A stretch of 64,000 bases of DNA from Siphonodentalium dalli (Eukaryota > Mollusca > Scaphopoda > Gadilida > Siphonodentaliidae), in the NCBI GenBank assembly GCA_032622095.1, contig CP136063.1, positions 68,985,980-69,049,979 on the forward strand, given 5' to 3'. How positions within the stretch are numbered: position 1 is the first letter of the stretch; every line of letters starts with the position of its first letter. Both the position numbers and the translations under genes were made by a program. Below the pieces are notes generated by a model that saw only the letters and a list, made by a program, of their open reading frames with translations, was not told the origin of the DNA and searched no databases. Of this stretch, positions 35,759 through 46,320 are shown one piece after another.

Positions 35759-36185
35759 ATGAGTAACCGAGGGAAAGGACGGGGTGCTAAATACACAGCC
35801 GACGAATGAAACACTGTTTGGGCATTGTGCAGAGAAGCATCAAAATCCTAGAGAATAAAGATACCGGCACCATCCACCAGCGCCGGAAAAAATATGCCTG
35901 GAAAGAAATTTCTTTGGAAATGGCAGGGAAATTTTCAAATAGAACCAAAAGACAAAAAAAGATTTGAAAGCGCTGTGGAAGCGGATGAATATGAAGGCAA
36001 AGAAAGAAAAACAGACTCAGAGAGGTAAACACGGACCAGGTGGAACAGGAGGTTGACCTCCAAATAGGCGGTATTAGGGACGACACCGCTAGAATTCTGG
36101 ATATTTTGCCTGAAGAGTTTCTGGAGATGACCAATGAGTACGACGACGACCAGCCAGAAACAATTGCATGTGAGCAATTTTCAAC
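35759..36185 (+). pseudogene. Myb/SANT-like DNA-binding protein of Harbinger element (broken)
   Basis: Starts ATG: MSNRGKGRGAKYTADE then TGA. Continuing in shifted frames: KILENKDTGT, YAWKEISLEMAGKFSNRTK, KDLKALWKRMNMKAKKEKQT, G-G-T-G-G-P-P-like turn, and LPEEFLEMTNEYDDDQPETI. The order matches NAIF1/MSANTD-type Myb-like proteins, which partner Harbinger transposases in nuclear import and DNA binding. At least one stop and two frameshifts. Confidence 0.7.
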
Positions 36186-37026
36186 CAAAACTTATATGTA
36201 GTAGCCTATATTGAATGTAAGTATGTCCGTCCATTCGAAATGGGTCCAACATTATAGGAACTAATGTGGTGCCAACGATCGTACATCTAAACTACCATGA
36301 GGGAATGTGTATGGGTGTGGCTAGAGGGTCTCCGGTGTTGGTGGGGTCGGGTCCATATTGAAATGCCCAACCCTCCCCCATCAGGGGACCAGGACCAATG
36401 TTTGGTCGATGCGGATGGAGAAAATAATTTAATCTGAACTTGAAAACAGCAAAATCCTAGTAAACTAAACCTTTCCACCTGATGGAAATTACCTAGCTGA
36501 CACTCCCTAATATCCAACTGATGGTCATTTCAGTGCAATATTTTGATAACAAGTAGGCAAATGTGCGACTTATGGTGTGACAAAAACAAATTCCCCATTA
36601 ATTATAGTTGTGAAAATCGAACTATGAGAACAAAATTCAATTCGTTATATGTCAAGGGTGGCACCAGATGGGTTTTTGGGTATCGGTGTTGGAGGTAGTT
36701 AAAGCCCCCCCCCCCTCCTCCCGTCTGGGAGGGTTGCAATCTGCAATGGCCAATCGTGTATAGCTCCCCCGACCCTCTCTTGAAGGGGCTGGTAACCTAT
36801 GAGTCGGGCAATCCGGCGCATCCCCACGCATTATGTCATAATGAAGATAACCTTTTGGTGATCCCCATGTGCCATCGAAACTGAATGTGTTGTAAACCTA
36901 CGATATACCATATAGTGATTGAAACAACAAGCCACAAATAAAACTAATAGTATGGGGTAATGTATATTTCTGATCTAATTTTAGTATCACACAATTGCAC
37001 TTCAGTTAGACACATGAATATTAAAT

Positions 37027-37424
37027 GTACTCAATCCGATCAGATGCTCATAAATTACTATTTCTTTGGCTTTGGGAGTAAAAAATATTTGATTCGAGTC
37101 GAGGAACCCACCCATCAAAGCTCAGAGTGATTAGATATCGATGTGTGAAGTTTGCTATTTCTATTGTTTGTGGATCAGAAGTACGTGGTCAAACGGACGA
37201 AGGTGTGGATGAAGATGGATATCCAAGAGTTATCCATCTTCATCCACACATTCGTCCGTTTGACCACGTGCTTCTGGTCCACAAACAATAGAAATAGTAA
37301 ACTTCAAACATCGATATCTAATCACTCTGAGCTTTGATTGGTGGGTTCCTTGACTCGAATCAAATATTGTTACCCCCGAAGCCAAATAAATAGTAATTTA
37401 GGAGCGTATGATCGGATTGAGTAC
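37027..37424. repeat. Near-perfect 400-bp foldback
   Basis: Arms of about 195 bp (37,027-37,222 and 37,229-37,424) pair almost base for base: GTACTCAATCCGATCA / TGATCGGATTGAGTAC at the ends, GATTAGATATCGATG and GTGGTCAAACGGACGAA inside, with TGGATATCCAAGAGTTATCCA at the turn (about 37,215-37,232). The inverted match makes a very stable hairpin in single strand. It sits within the Harbinger remnant. Confidence 0.88.
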
Positions 37425-37646
37425 CTGGTGAAAAAAATTATAAGCTTTTAATTTTAGAAGTAAGTGATACAAACTCCGTTCTCATGGAATAACACCCTAC
37501 AGGTAAACTACATTCATGCTATTTAAACTAATTTATTTTAAAACGGACATGGCTCATTCGAGCTTCAATATTTTGATATACCCACTTCATATGTTCTAAA
37601 AATACTCCATGGCCACAGCCATTTTCCAGCCCTTAACCGATTAATT

Positions 37647-37883
37647 CAAACAAAGTGTGTTATAGCTAGGATCGCCCAAACCACTTTAAAATTCACACCA
37701 TACACACCCAACCCGATCCAAAATGGCCGCCGCATTTGTTTGGCCCAAATCGCGGTCAAGGGACCGAGATTGATATGGCATGGGCGTCCTATTCGAACCC
37801 CTTCAGAGGGCGTTCATTTTGGATCGGGGTGGGGTGTGTGGAAAGAATGTATTGGGGGGTCATCCCTCAACATCATTTGTTTG
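37647..37883. repeat. Foldback element, family A copy 2 (inverted)
   Basis: CAAACAAAGTGTGTTATAGC at the left and its partial complement ending 37,883; inner inverted pair AACCCGATCCAAAATGG / TTTTGGATCGGGGTGGGG. Its complement shares CCCATGCCAT and CCCTTGACCG with copy 1 at 291-565. Confidence 0.7.
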
Positions 37884-37989
37884 ACATAAATACACAAATT
37901 TTCGAATAAAGAATGGAAATTAAAAATGATAACTCCATAGACATAGAATTTACGTATTATTCTGGCGTCAAATAAAACTTGTGTTAACA

Positions 37990-38128
37990 ACTTAGATAGT
38001 TAGAAGCAAATATTGGGTTCAAGTGGGTTTGATCTGTCCCTTAAAATTCTTCTGAGACGTTGTCTTCTTGTCTCTTCATTTTCACGCTGTGCTAATTAAA
38101 AAACCTCAATAATATCATCGAATCTCAT
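37990..38128 (-). pseudogene. Harbinger-like transposase N-terminal remnant
   Basis: From the ATG at 38,128: MRFDDIIEVF, a stop, then in another frame E-N-E-E-T-R-R-Q-R-L-R-R-I-L-R-D-R-S-N-P-L-E. An arginine-rich start followed by R-D-R-x-N-P-L is usual for Harbinger transposases. The DDE core was not found. Confidence 0.5.
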
Positions 38129-38972
38129 TCTGCAGATGTATAAACGCCAGCATGAGTCTCCATACAATTATACCCAAAAATTATACCGCTATACATGCTG
38201 ATTGTGGCCGGTGAGTGCTCAAGAATTAGCCGTGAGACGGTGTGCATTGACAAGTGACAAATCTGATTGATTGGGTCAATCACATCATCGACAGCATGTG
38301 TCGTTGGCGCTAAAGCGAAGATACCTTTGCGTTTAGCCACTACCAAATATACTACCTGGTTTATAAAATAGTCTCGCTTGGTGAATACCACCCCAGATAT
38401 CAAAATGAGCAGACGAAAGACCAATTGATGACAGTTGAAGTTTCTGTGAGATATATCAAGGAAATCCATCTCAGTCAGTTTCATAATATCGTGTGGGGAT
38501 ATACATCCGATTCATATGTTGCCGCCCAAACCCATTAAAGAAATAAATTAAAGCCATTTCTTGTGATGATTGTGCTTGGTGGATCCATCTGGGATGTTCA
38601 GAGATGTCGACAAATGTTTTTGACTATCTTGTGTTGAATGCGAAGATTTCTCATTGCCATTGTCATAAATGCAGTCTAAATTCTTTGCCAGGTAACTGTT
38701 TGTGTATTCACGCTCTCAAACAGCATCTGATATGATTAATTAATTATGCTACAGTTAACTAGAATATTAACTCTACGAATAACTCATCAATTTTAGCATG
38801 ACTGGACTGGACTGGTCAACACTATAGCAAATGCTGAAATTTTAATTCTGAATTATTCAATTCTAAGGAATGGTCGTTGTAGATCTGGTTCATGGAAGCG
38901 TCTGCCTGTACATCCACGGGTCAATCACATCCAATGCCAGTCTCTTTGAAAAGCCGACGAAAATCCTATATT

Positions 38973-41900
38973 AAGTAAGTAAGTAATGCTTTATTCCCAG
39001 CCAATTGGTAATTTGGTACATGAGAAAACATATAATACACTATGTACAAATGAGAACACTCCGGTCCAAATATTTGAAAATACACATGCAAACAGTAAAT
39101 ACTGAAAAACAATCATCACACCCAATATATAACAACAATTATGCATACATACACACATACAATTATATATATGCGTGAAACTATCTGTACTTCCTTAAAT
39201 AATTACAACATAAAAAAGGACTGTTAAATGTATAGCAGAACTTTCGCTTATAAGAATATGAGACTATTAAATGCATTTTAATAGAAATTTGAAAGCAAAT
39301 TATTCAACATTTATAAAAATGCAATTAGGTTTCGTTCTATTAAATTTTGTTGTATATATTAATATCTGCGTGAGTTATGTGGGGGAAAAAACAAACAAAC
39401 AAACAAAACAAACAGTTGGAACCGTTATCGAATTTTGTTCAATCCAATTTTGATGAAAGTCGACAGTTTGCGGAGCTTTATCGTGTCGTCAGAGTTCAAT
39501 AAATTGTAGAAAGTGTCTCTCGATGGGCTAGTCAATTGCCATTTGTCGAAGTATTTAGCTCTAAGCTCATTTAATTCTGGACAGACCATTACAAAATGAA
39601 ATTCATCGCACATGGTGGCACCGCATAGTTTACATGAGCTATCTGGTGACTTCCCTTTTGATTTGGTCTTAGATCTAGACCATTTCATAGTTTCCACACC
39701 CAACCTGTGATTCGTTGTACGCATTCGCTGTATAGGAATAATAACATTGAAGGGAAGTTCAATATAATAACGATTAAGTGATGGGGATTCCTTCAACATA
39801 CGATAGAATTCTCCACGTGAGGATTTCGATATGTCATTATTCCATTGACATACAAATTGGTTCAGTAGTTTACCATGTATAGCTTGAAGCATACCATTTG
39901 TAATTGGTGACTGTGTTTTCCAGCTAACCTCGCAATCTGCGCGGACAAAAATATCATTCATGGTATTTATATATCGTATATCTTTGCCTCCATCTTTAAT
40001 AGCTAATATTAGCTTGTAGAGAGTAAGTGGCAAGCATGTCTCTTTCTTCAGTAAACGACCCCAGTATGCGATCATTCTCTTTTCAATTTCGATACGCAAG
40101 GGCCATCTTCCCAGTTCACCATATACGATATAATTTGGTGTGCTCATCTTCATGTTTGTCAAAAGCTTGCAAAATTTTAGGTGAACGGCTTCAATAGCAC
40201 GGGTATTTTCAAAGCCCCATATTTCGCACCCATACAATAAAATAGGTTGTATAAGGTAGTCAAATAGTTTTAGCGCCAAATCTACAGGAATTTGGAGATT
40301 TCTCACCTTGGACAGAAGTCCGTACATAGCTTTTGTCGATTTAATTTTTATCGACTTGATTGCTTGGCAAAATCGGCCATTATAAAATAACACAATGCCC
40401 AAATAAGGGAAGCGCTCAACTATTTCCAGTTTATCATTAGATAGTGTGAATGTTGGAGAGGATCTAACTTTTTTGTTACTGAAAATCATTATCTTGGTTT
40501 TTTGAGTGTTTACCTTGAGCTCCCATGAATCAGAGTAGTCTGAGAACGCATCGAGGATGCGTTGCATATCGTGCGGATTATCCGCAAACAAGACGGTGTC
40601 ATCGGCATATAAGATGCACCATAATTTCAGATAAGTCTGCAGTTCGCTAAAAATACGATCATTAAGATAGTTCAATCCGTCTATAGCACAACTTTCCAAA
40701 AAGTCTTCAAGATCATTTAGATAGATAGAAAATAATAGGGGTGACAGGTTTTCACCTTGTTTAACCCCTGTACAACAGACAAAATAGTCAGTCATACGAG
40801 CATTACTAAGAACGCATGATTTAGTAACACGATACATGCTTCGGATTATATTGAATATCTTTCCGTTGATTCCCGTTATCAGAAGCTTGACCCACAAACC
40901 CTCTCGCCAAACTGTATCAAATGCTTTCTTGAAATCAACAAAAGTACAATATAATTTCCTCCCTCCACGTAAATAAATCTCAGTCAAGCTGTACAAAACG
41001 AAAATGTTGTCTATTGTTGAACGACCCTTTCTGAACCCCGCCTGGTTGTCATTAAGCAATTTATTCCTCTCAACATAAATTCCAAGGCGTCGATTCAAAA
41101 CACCGGTGAATAGTTTGCCAATACAACTCAGCAAAGTGATGCCTCTGTAAGAATTTGGGTCGCTTCTACATCCTTTATTCTTGTAAAGAGGCATTATCAT
41201 ACCCGTTCCCCAAACATTTGGAAATAGACCTGAATCTAGTACTAAATTGAAAAATCGAGAATAGAAAGGTAGAAGAATATCTATTGTGGACTTAATATAA
41301 CGGTTACATACCTGATCAACACCAGCAGCTTTATTAATTTTCAGAGATTTAGCACCATCTAGAATCTCGTGTACTGAAATCGGCGAATTTAGGTCAATGT
41401 CGTAACTGTTCAGGTCATACATACTTTCTATTAAGGCTGATAAATTAGAGTCACTGCTTTTATGTTCATTCAGTGTTTTAAAATGGCAGAATAACTTTTC
41501 AAGGTCAATTGGATCGCGTGTTGCTCGCACACTGTTGTTACCAGTAGTGAACTTTTTAAACGTTTTCCAGAAACAATCAGGTGACTTTTTCGGAATTTCC
41601 CTCAATTCTTGGTTGCACTTTTCTAACATCGTAGCTCGTTTTGTATCCATAGTTCGTTTATATGCCTTACTGGATGTTCTCAATTTATTTCTATAATATG
41701 AAGATTTGCATACATAATACTTCTTTCGGGCTCTATTGAATGCCTTGCGCTTACGACGACACTCTGAGTCAAACCACTTCTTGTTACATTTCAATGTTTT
41801 CATATGTCGCGGTTTATGGTTATTGCTGTAAGAGCCAAAAGTGTTAGCGGCCTCGTCTGTAAGTATTCTACCAAGATATTCTGAAAAGTTATCAACACCA

Positions 41901-42384
41901 ATCTGAGTCGGAGATTTCTCAACCACTTCAAGTTTGGATTCCAGCTCCGATGAACGCGTTTCAACTCGGCTGATGTACTCACGCGCTTTTGTGTCATCCC
42001 AAGGCTTAATTTTTTGTTTCATTACCTGGCCACATACTTCGTCTTCGTGTAATTCATTTGGGGGAGTTACCGTCTTTAATGGTACTTTAAATTCCAAGCT
42101 GACACCGCAGTGTACATCTGAGTAAAGACAAGAAAATGCTAGTATTTCAAATTCATACACACGTACAAATGCAGCTTTAGAAGCTATTGCATAGTCAACT
42201 AAGCTGGCATCTCTACATGTGCGTTTTCCAATTCCCTTATCTTTGCCAACTCGACCATTTACAATATACATATTAGTAAAGCTACATGTATCGATTAATC
42301 TATATCCATATGTGTTGGGATTTCCCGTATCCTCGCTTGATCGCATTACGTTTCTAGAAGTGTCCATAATATTTCATTGATTGG
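38973..42384 (-). mobile_element. 5'-truncated LINE with a long open ORF2
   Basis: A minus-strand non-LTR retrotransposon. The 3' end on the minus strand reads GAATAAAGCATTACTTACTT and stops in CTTA repeats at 38,973, the short-repeat tail used by several LINE clades. A 3' UTR of about 450 bp follows the ORF stop at 39,425. The 5' end is cut within the endonuclease at about 42,384, where a 41-bp unit (GCATTACGT(T/C)TCTAGAAG..TTTCATT) occurs twice in tandem (42,343 and 42,384). The ORF is the only long one in the window, so this insertion is younger than its neighbours. Confidence 0.88.
39425..42367 (-). CDS. LINE ORF2: partial endonuclease, reverse transcriptase
   Basis: 980 codons without a break. 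Residues 1-95: end of an AP-type endonuclease (DASLVDYAIASKAAF, YSDVHCGVSLEF). About 130-270: basic linker with KKWFDSECRRKRKAFNRARK. About 340-700: reverse transcriptase: AAGVDQVCNRYIKS, YRGITLLSCIGKLF, RKGRSTIDNIFVLYSL, CTFVDFKKAFDTVWREGL (first catalytic Asp), GVKQGENLSPLLFSIYLNDL, LYADDTVLFADN (YADD at 587-590), SWELKVNTQKTKIMIF, FPYLGIVL. About 700-880: thumb/connection (QPILLYGCEIWGF). C-terminus: zinc-like C-K-L-C-G-x(7)-H-x-x-x-x-C. All core RT residues are present, but the endonuclease is truncated, so the copy cannot be autonomous as it stands. The start codon is simply the first Met in a truncated frame. Clade uncertain. Confidence 0.92.
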   Translation of the reverse strand: MDTSRNVMRSSEDTGNPNTYGYRLIDTCSFTNMYIVNGRVGKDKGIGKRTCRDASLVDYAIASKAAFVRVYEFEILAFSCLYSDVHCGVSLEFKVPLKTVTPPNELHEDEVCGQVMKQKIKPWDDTKAREYISRVETRSSELESKLEVVEKSPTQIGVDNFSEYLGRILTDEAANTFGSYSNNHKPRHMKTLKCNKKWFDSECRRKRKAFNRARKKYYVCKSSYYRNKLRTSSKAYKRTMDTKRATMLEKCNQELREIPKKSPDCFWKTFKKFTTGNNSVRATRDPIDLEKLFCHFKTLNEHKSSDSNLSALIESMYDLNSYDIDLNSPISVHEILDGAKSLKINKAAGVDQVCNRYIKSTIDILLPFYSRFFNLVLDSGLFPNVWGTGMIMPLYKNKGCRSDPNSYRGITLLSCIGKLFTGVLNRRLGIYVERNKLLNDNQAGFRKGRSTIDNIFVLYSLTEIYLRGGRKLYCTFVDFKKAFDTVWREGLWVKLLITGINGKIFNIIRSMYRVTKSCVLSNARMTDYFVCCTGVKQGENLSPLLFSIYLNDLEDFLESCAIDGLNYLNDRIFSELQTYLKLWCILYADDTVLFADNPHDMQRILDAFSDYSDSWELKVNTQKTKIMIFSNKKVRSSPTFTLSNDKLEIVERFPYLGIVLFYNGRFCQAIKSIKIKSTKAMYGLLSKVRNLQIPVDLALKLFDYLIQPILLYGCEIWGFENTRAIEAVHLKFCKLLTNMKMSTPNYIVYGELGRWPLRIEIEKRMIAYWGRLLKKETCLPLTLYKLILAIKDGGKDIRYINTMNDIFVRADCEVSWKTQSPITNGMLQAIHGKLLNQFVCQWNNDISKSSRGEFYRMLKESPSLNRYYIELPFNVIIPIQRMRTTNHRLGVETMKWSRSKTKSKGKSPDSSCKLCGATMCDEFHFVMVCPELNELRAKYFDKWQLTSPSRDTFYNLLNSDDTIKLRKLSTFIKIGLNKIR

Positions 42385-42385
42385 C

Positions 42386-42833
42386 ATTACGTCTCTAGAA
42401 GTGTCCATAATATTTCATTTCATTCCCAACATGACGTAATAAAACGTTTCCAAATATGGTGTGCATTCCTGGCGTAGTAAATGTTTGTGAGAATCGTAGT
42501 ATTTAGAAATAGTTATAAATACAACTAGATGCGAAAGAATAATCAGTCATGAATGTCGTTGACTGATAAAAAAAACTCAAAGATGATGTTTCCTATATTG
42601 CTATGAGTAAAATTAATTGTGGATATATCGCCTGTATTCAGTTTTCCAACAATAGTTGAGTTTGAGAATGCGTGGAAAAATTGTCAACATGTCATTGACT
42701 ATCTGATATCCGACGTGATCTGCTATGTCATAAACCAATGAAATCGCGCGCAGTCTGCGCCACACTCCAATGAAATGGAGGGAATCCCTTCAACACAGAA
42801 CATAATTTTAATAGAGAGTTCTAGAGACGTAAT
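42386..42833. repeat. 450-bp segment with 15-bp perfect TIRs
   Basis: ATTACGTCTCTAGAA at 42,386-42,400 and its exact complement at 42,819-42,833. The first lies in the tandem 41-bp unit at the LINE's 5' end. No ORF inside. It could be a small DNA transposon next to the LINE, or part of the sequence the LINE inserted into. Confidence 0.55.
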
Positions 42834-42929
42834 TCCGATATCGGATTTACTGTCGGCTTTTCAAAGAGACTGATCCAATCCTAGCTCTGATATTCATTCA
42901 GATTTTGAGTGCTGCTCGATCTACATGTA

Positions 42930-45100
42930 CGTTCTCCCCCTAAATCAAGGCCAGTTTTAATTGGGGTAGCGTATCGTCTACCTGACCAACATGACTCCCC
43001 CTCAAACATTCTTCTCAGAAAATGATTTAACAATGAGAGAGGCAGTATTTGTTGGTGATTGCAATATATGTGTTGATGAATTATCCAAAAGAAACAACTC
43101 CTTAACTAACGGTATGAAATCCTCCAATTGTTTTGGCTTACCTCAACGCATAAAGCAGCCTAATAGAATCATTGATAATTCAGCAACATTTATTGACTTC
43201 ATTTTTGTCAAGGAGTCTAGATGTTAGATATCAAAACAATGGAGTCATGTATTTGCATGTTTAAATATGCCAGCAAAGGCTGTAAACGTTTTCCTATTGG
43301 TGCTCAAAATGTTTTAAATTTCCGAACTTTCAAGAATTATTGTAGCACTGATGGAAATAACATTTTGTGCATGTTTCTAATATAATGTGCTAACAATCCT
43401 AATTCCTAAACCAAACAATGGGTCCGCCCCACTCTACGTCTCTGACTATCTTTTCATAAAACTATTCACTGATCGCTATCGTACTTAGCACGATGAGTGG
43501 TATCTTTTAACTTGAAATTGCTCGCAATGTCTCTTCCGCCTCGATTTAGAATCGTCCATAGCTCTCATTGGTTTTACTTCTGTCAACATCGGTCGATCTT
43601 ATCTGCCTTTAACTCTTAAATGTATGTTGCAACTTTTAACTAAACTGTGATAAATATGCAACACAAACTACTACAGATGTCTAAATAGGAATCCAGGCCC
43701 GAATCGTATTGAATCGTTGAGTTATCTTACTATTATGTGTATGCGTGTCATCAAAGATGTTGTGTTTTCATTTCTTGTTGTCGTATTAACGTCTAGTCAT
43801 TTTGCGGTTGACAGTTAAATTGACAAGTATATAGAATTGATTCTTTGATTCATTTAAATCATGAGAAAGTCTATATACAGCTACAGATATAGATTCCATT
43901 TAAATTGTTGGAATCAACTTTATATCATTGTATTCACAGTATTACAAATGTGACCTACATGGAAACTTTTTGTGTCATTTTGATTGGTCTTAAAAGGGCT
44001 CAATCTTGCTGTTGAGATTTATATTTTAATATATTTTAATTAGTGCTGTGGAGTGGTTTTTGGTTATATTTCGAATCCACGTTGGAGCACTTCTTAATAT
44101 TAATTCTGTATTATCACAATAGTTTCCATAACTACTGATTATGTTCCGATTTATAATTTGCTATCTCTGTGATTGTTTATGTTGTAGGGTCTTATTCATA
44201 CTTGTGTCATCCTGCATCTGGACTGATGTTTTGATAGTATATAATTTATATAAACTATGTAGACATCTTATATTTACTATTCTTTATATCAACCCCTGTT
44301 CGTGCTCAGGACTATATAGAAATTCCATGAGTTAATACATAAACTGGATTGGTCAAAGGATACAAAATGCGATGATGTGGATGAGGCTTGGCGCCACTTC
44401 AAACCAATGTTCACTTCGGCCATTGATGAAGTGGCATCTTTATGCGCAGTTAGAGCTAAAGTACGCTCTAAACATGGGATGGATGGATAAATAACAAGTG
44501 GAAAATGAATTTAACAACTTCTCTTGTAAGTTAGGAGTTATGAGAGATACTAACAATCTCCTTCAGGCAAATATGGTCAAACCTTTGTATTTATTATCGG
44601 CTTCTGGTATCATTATTACGTATGGACAAATTATATCTCATCTGAAAGAGGCACGGATCGTAACCATCTACAAAAAGAACGATACAACTAATCCAAGTAA
44701 TTATTGGCCATAGCCAGTATCGATCCATCTTAAGTGTGTATTGGTCAAATATTCTAGAACATGTTGTATTAAAACAGCTGGATAAATATCTCTCTAATGT
44801 CGGCCTTTTGTACGAGTTTCATTTGGGGTTTTAGGTAAGGTTTTCGACTGAGTCAACTTTAATTTATCTCACAGTTTATATCAGTGAACAAATGGATAAA
44901 AGCAAGGAATGATTCTGATAAATCTACAAAAGGCATTTTACATGGTAGGCCACCATATACTTTTGGATATATTATTTGCAATGGGATTTAATGATAACAC
45001 CTATCCTGGTTCAAATCATATGTAATGAATCGTTCACAAGTCACTGTAATTAATGGGACCTACACCAAAAGTAAACATATGACATTTGTGGCGTACGTCC
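42930..45100 (+). pseudogene. Second LINE remnant, interrupted
   Basis: Plus-strand pieces: V-L-I-G-V-A-Y-R-L-P-D (42,955), the ORF 42,991-43,227 with AVFVGDCNICVDEL and ATFIDFIFVKES (endonuclease C-terminal half), R-T-F-K-N-Y-C-S-T-D (43,320), then after about 950 bp of unrelated sequence L-D-W-S-K-D-T and DDVDEAWRHFKPMFTSAIDE (44,345-44,430), KEARIVTIYKKNDTTNPSNY (44,645), L-E-H-V-V-L-K-Q-L-D-K-Y-L (44,755) and an F-S-T-E-S-T-L-like word (44,840). So the LINE is split by an insertion at about 43,380-44,335 and decays before the catalytic box. Confidence 0.75.
43380..44335. other. Unidentified 950-bp insertion within LINE remnant
   Basis: Separates two consecutive parts of the same LINE linker region. 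AT-rich, with small inverted words (ATTGATTCTTTGATTC / GTTGGAATCAAC, TTTAAATCATG / CATTTAAAT). No ORF above 64 codons makes sense and no terminal repeat could be fixed. Confidence 0.45.
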
Positions 45101-45116
45101 CTCGGGACTATATCAT

Positions 45117-45485
45117 TGGTCCTTATTATGCCATCCATGTGTGTTTTCTGTGAAAGTGTTTTTGACTTTTGAAACGCCAGTGGAGCTATGGAGATAAAAG
45201 TGACGAAATATCTACTTTGGTTTTTGCGTTCCTGATGATCTCGTTGCGATATTTATTCACATATCGCTTTGCGGTTATCTCGTCTCGATATGCTTTATTG
45301 AACCATTGCTTGTCAGCCGCGATAATGTTTTATGCTCAGTTCTAAGTGCGCCCCAAGTTATTTGAACGGGAATTCCTGCGTATAAGAAATGTAATTCACA
45401 CATGAACCCTTCGAGCTGTTTGTTTATATCGGTGTTTAACATATTATTTAACAGCGTTTAGTGAACTTTTTCATTTATTTATACG
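45117..45485 (-). pseudogene. LINE linker fragment, copy 2
   Basis: Related to 13,735-14,285 in the same orientation. The minus strand gives Q-W-F-N-K-A-Y-R and basic sequence, with stops. Confidence 0.55.
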
Positions 45486-45837
45486 CGACAAATATCGGCA
45501 TGTTATATTCTAAATGAATTGGGATGGTAATTATTAACCAATTCTCACGTTACTCCTTCGTGCTGTTTGTAAATATTGACGTTTAGTGAACTTTAGTCTT
45601 GGTCTCGAAATGTTTGTTATTTCTTTGCATGCGCAGTATATCTGAGCAATGACAAGAGATGTTATTAAGAAAAGTTTCAACACACTAACCATTCTTATTG
45701 GCTGCTTGACATACAATGTGGCCTTAATCTAAAACATCATGTTATTTCTGTGTACGCAGCATATATCAGAATGATATTTGAATTGAACAATGTTCAGAAA
45801 CTAAACCTACTGGGAACATGTTTAATTGATCCTCATG

Positions 45838-46320
45838 GGGGAATATTTTAATTAGACGTCATTGAATTATATTTTAATTGACCCTCATGTGACTATATTT
45901 TTATTTATCCCCCCCCCCATGGGATCATAGATTAATCAGCACTGATGACACCATATACTTATTTTAATTAACCCTCATAATGGCACCATATTTTAACTTT
46001 TATTATCGCTCAGGTTACCATATTTAATTGACCTTCATGTGCCAATATTTAAATTAACCCCATGTGTCCATATTTGTATTTTAATTAAACCTGATCAGTT
46101 ATGGGACCATATTTTTATTAACCCTCATTGGACCATATTATAATTGACCATCATGGGACAATATTCTATTTAACCCTGATGTGACCATATTATAATTTAC
46201 CATCATCGGACCATAATTATTTGAATTAACCCTCGCTGGATATGGCCATGTTTTAATTAACCCTCATGTGACAATACAAGTATTTTAATTAACCCTCATG
46301 GGAGACCATATTTTCAAAGT
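45838..46320 (+). repeat. Minisatellite, unit about 27 bp: TTTTAATTAACCCTCATGTGACCATA
   Basis: About 15 degenerate copies; variants change ATTAACCCT to ATTGACCCT/ATTTATCCC and TGTGAC to GGGACC. The array ends at ACCATATTTTCAAAG (46,320). No frame survives, so it is noncoding. Confidence 0.85.

Larger units (their letters stand above)
35547..38394. mobile_element. PIF/Harbinger-type DNA transposon remnant
   Basis: Ends are inverted repeats: GGGGTCGTATTCACC at 35,547 and, on the minus strand, GGGGTGGTATTCACC from 38,394; further inward both carry CCAGGTAGT. Inside the left end is a broken Myb/SANT-like gene on the plus strand (35,759-36,185), and inside the right end the N-terminus of a Harbinger-like transposase on the minus strand (38,128-37,990). 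The two-gene arrangement is the usual one for this superfamily. The middle (36,190-37,990) lacks the transposase core and instead carries two foldbacks and simple repeats. No clear 3-bp target duplication was found. Confidence 0.65.

Noticed and set aside
35787-36188. 133-codon minus ORF, Ser/Phe-rich
   Set aside because: Shadow of the plus-strand Myb/SANT-like remnant, which has recognisable motifs.
38125-38484. 119-codon minus ORF
   Set aside because: It runs across the Harbinger terminal repeat and continues outside the element; the recognisable transposase start is in another frame below 38,128.
45900-46320. CRISPR-like regularly spaced repeat
   Set aside because: Units are degenerate and contiguous, without unique spacers, in eukaryotic DNA.
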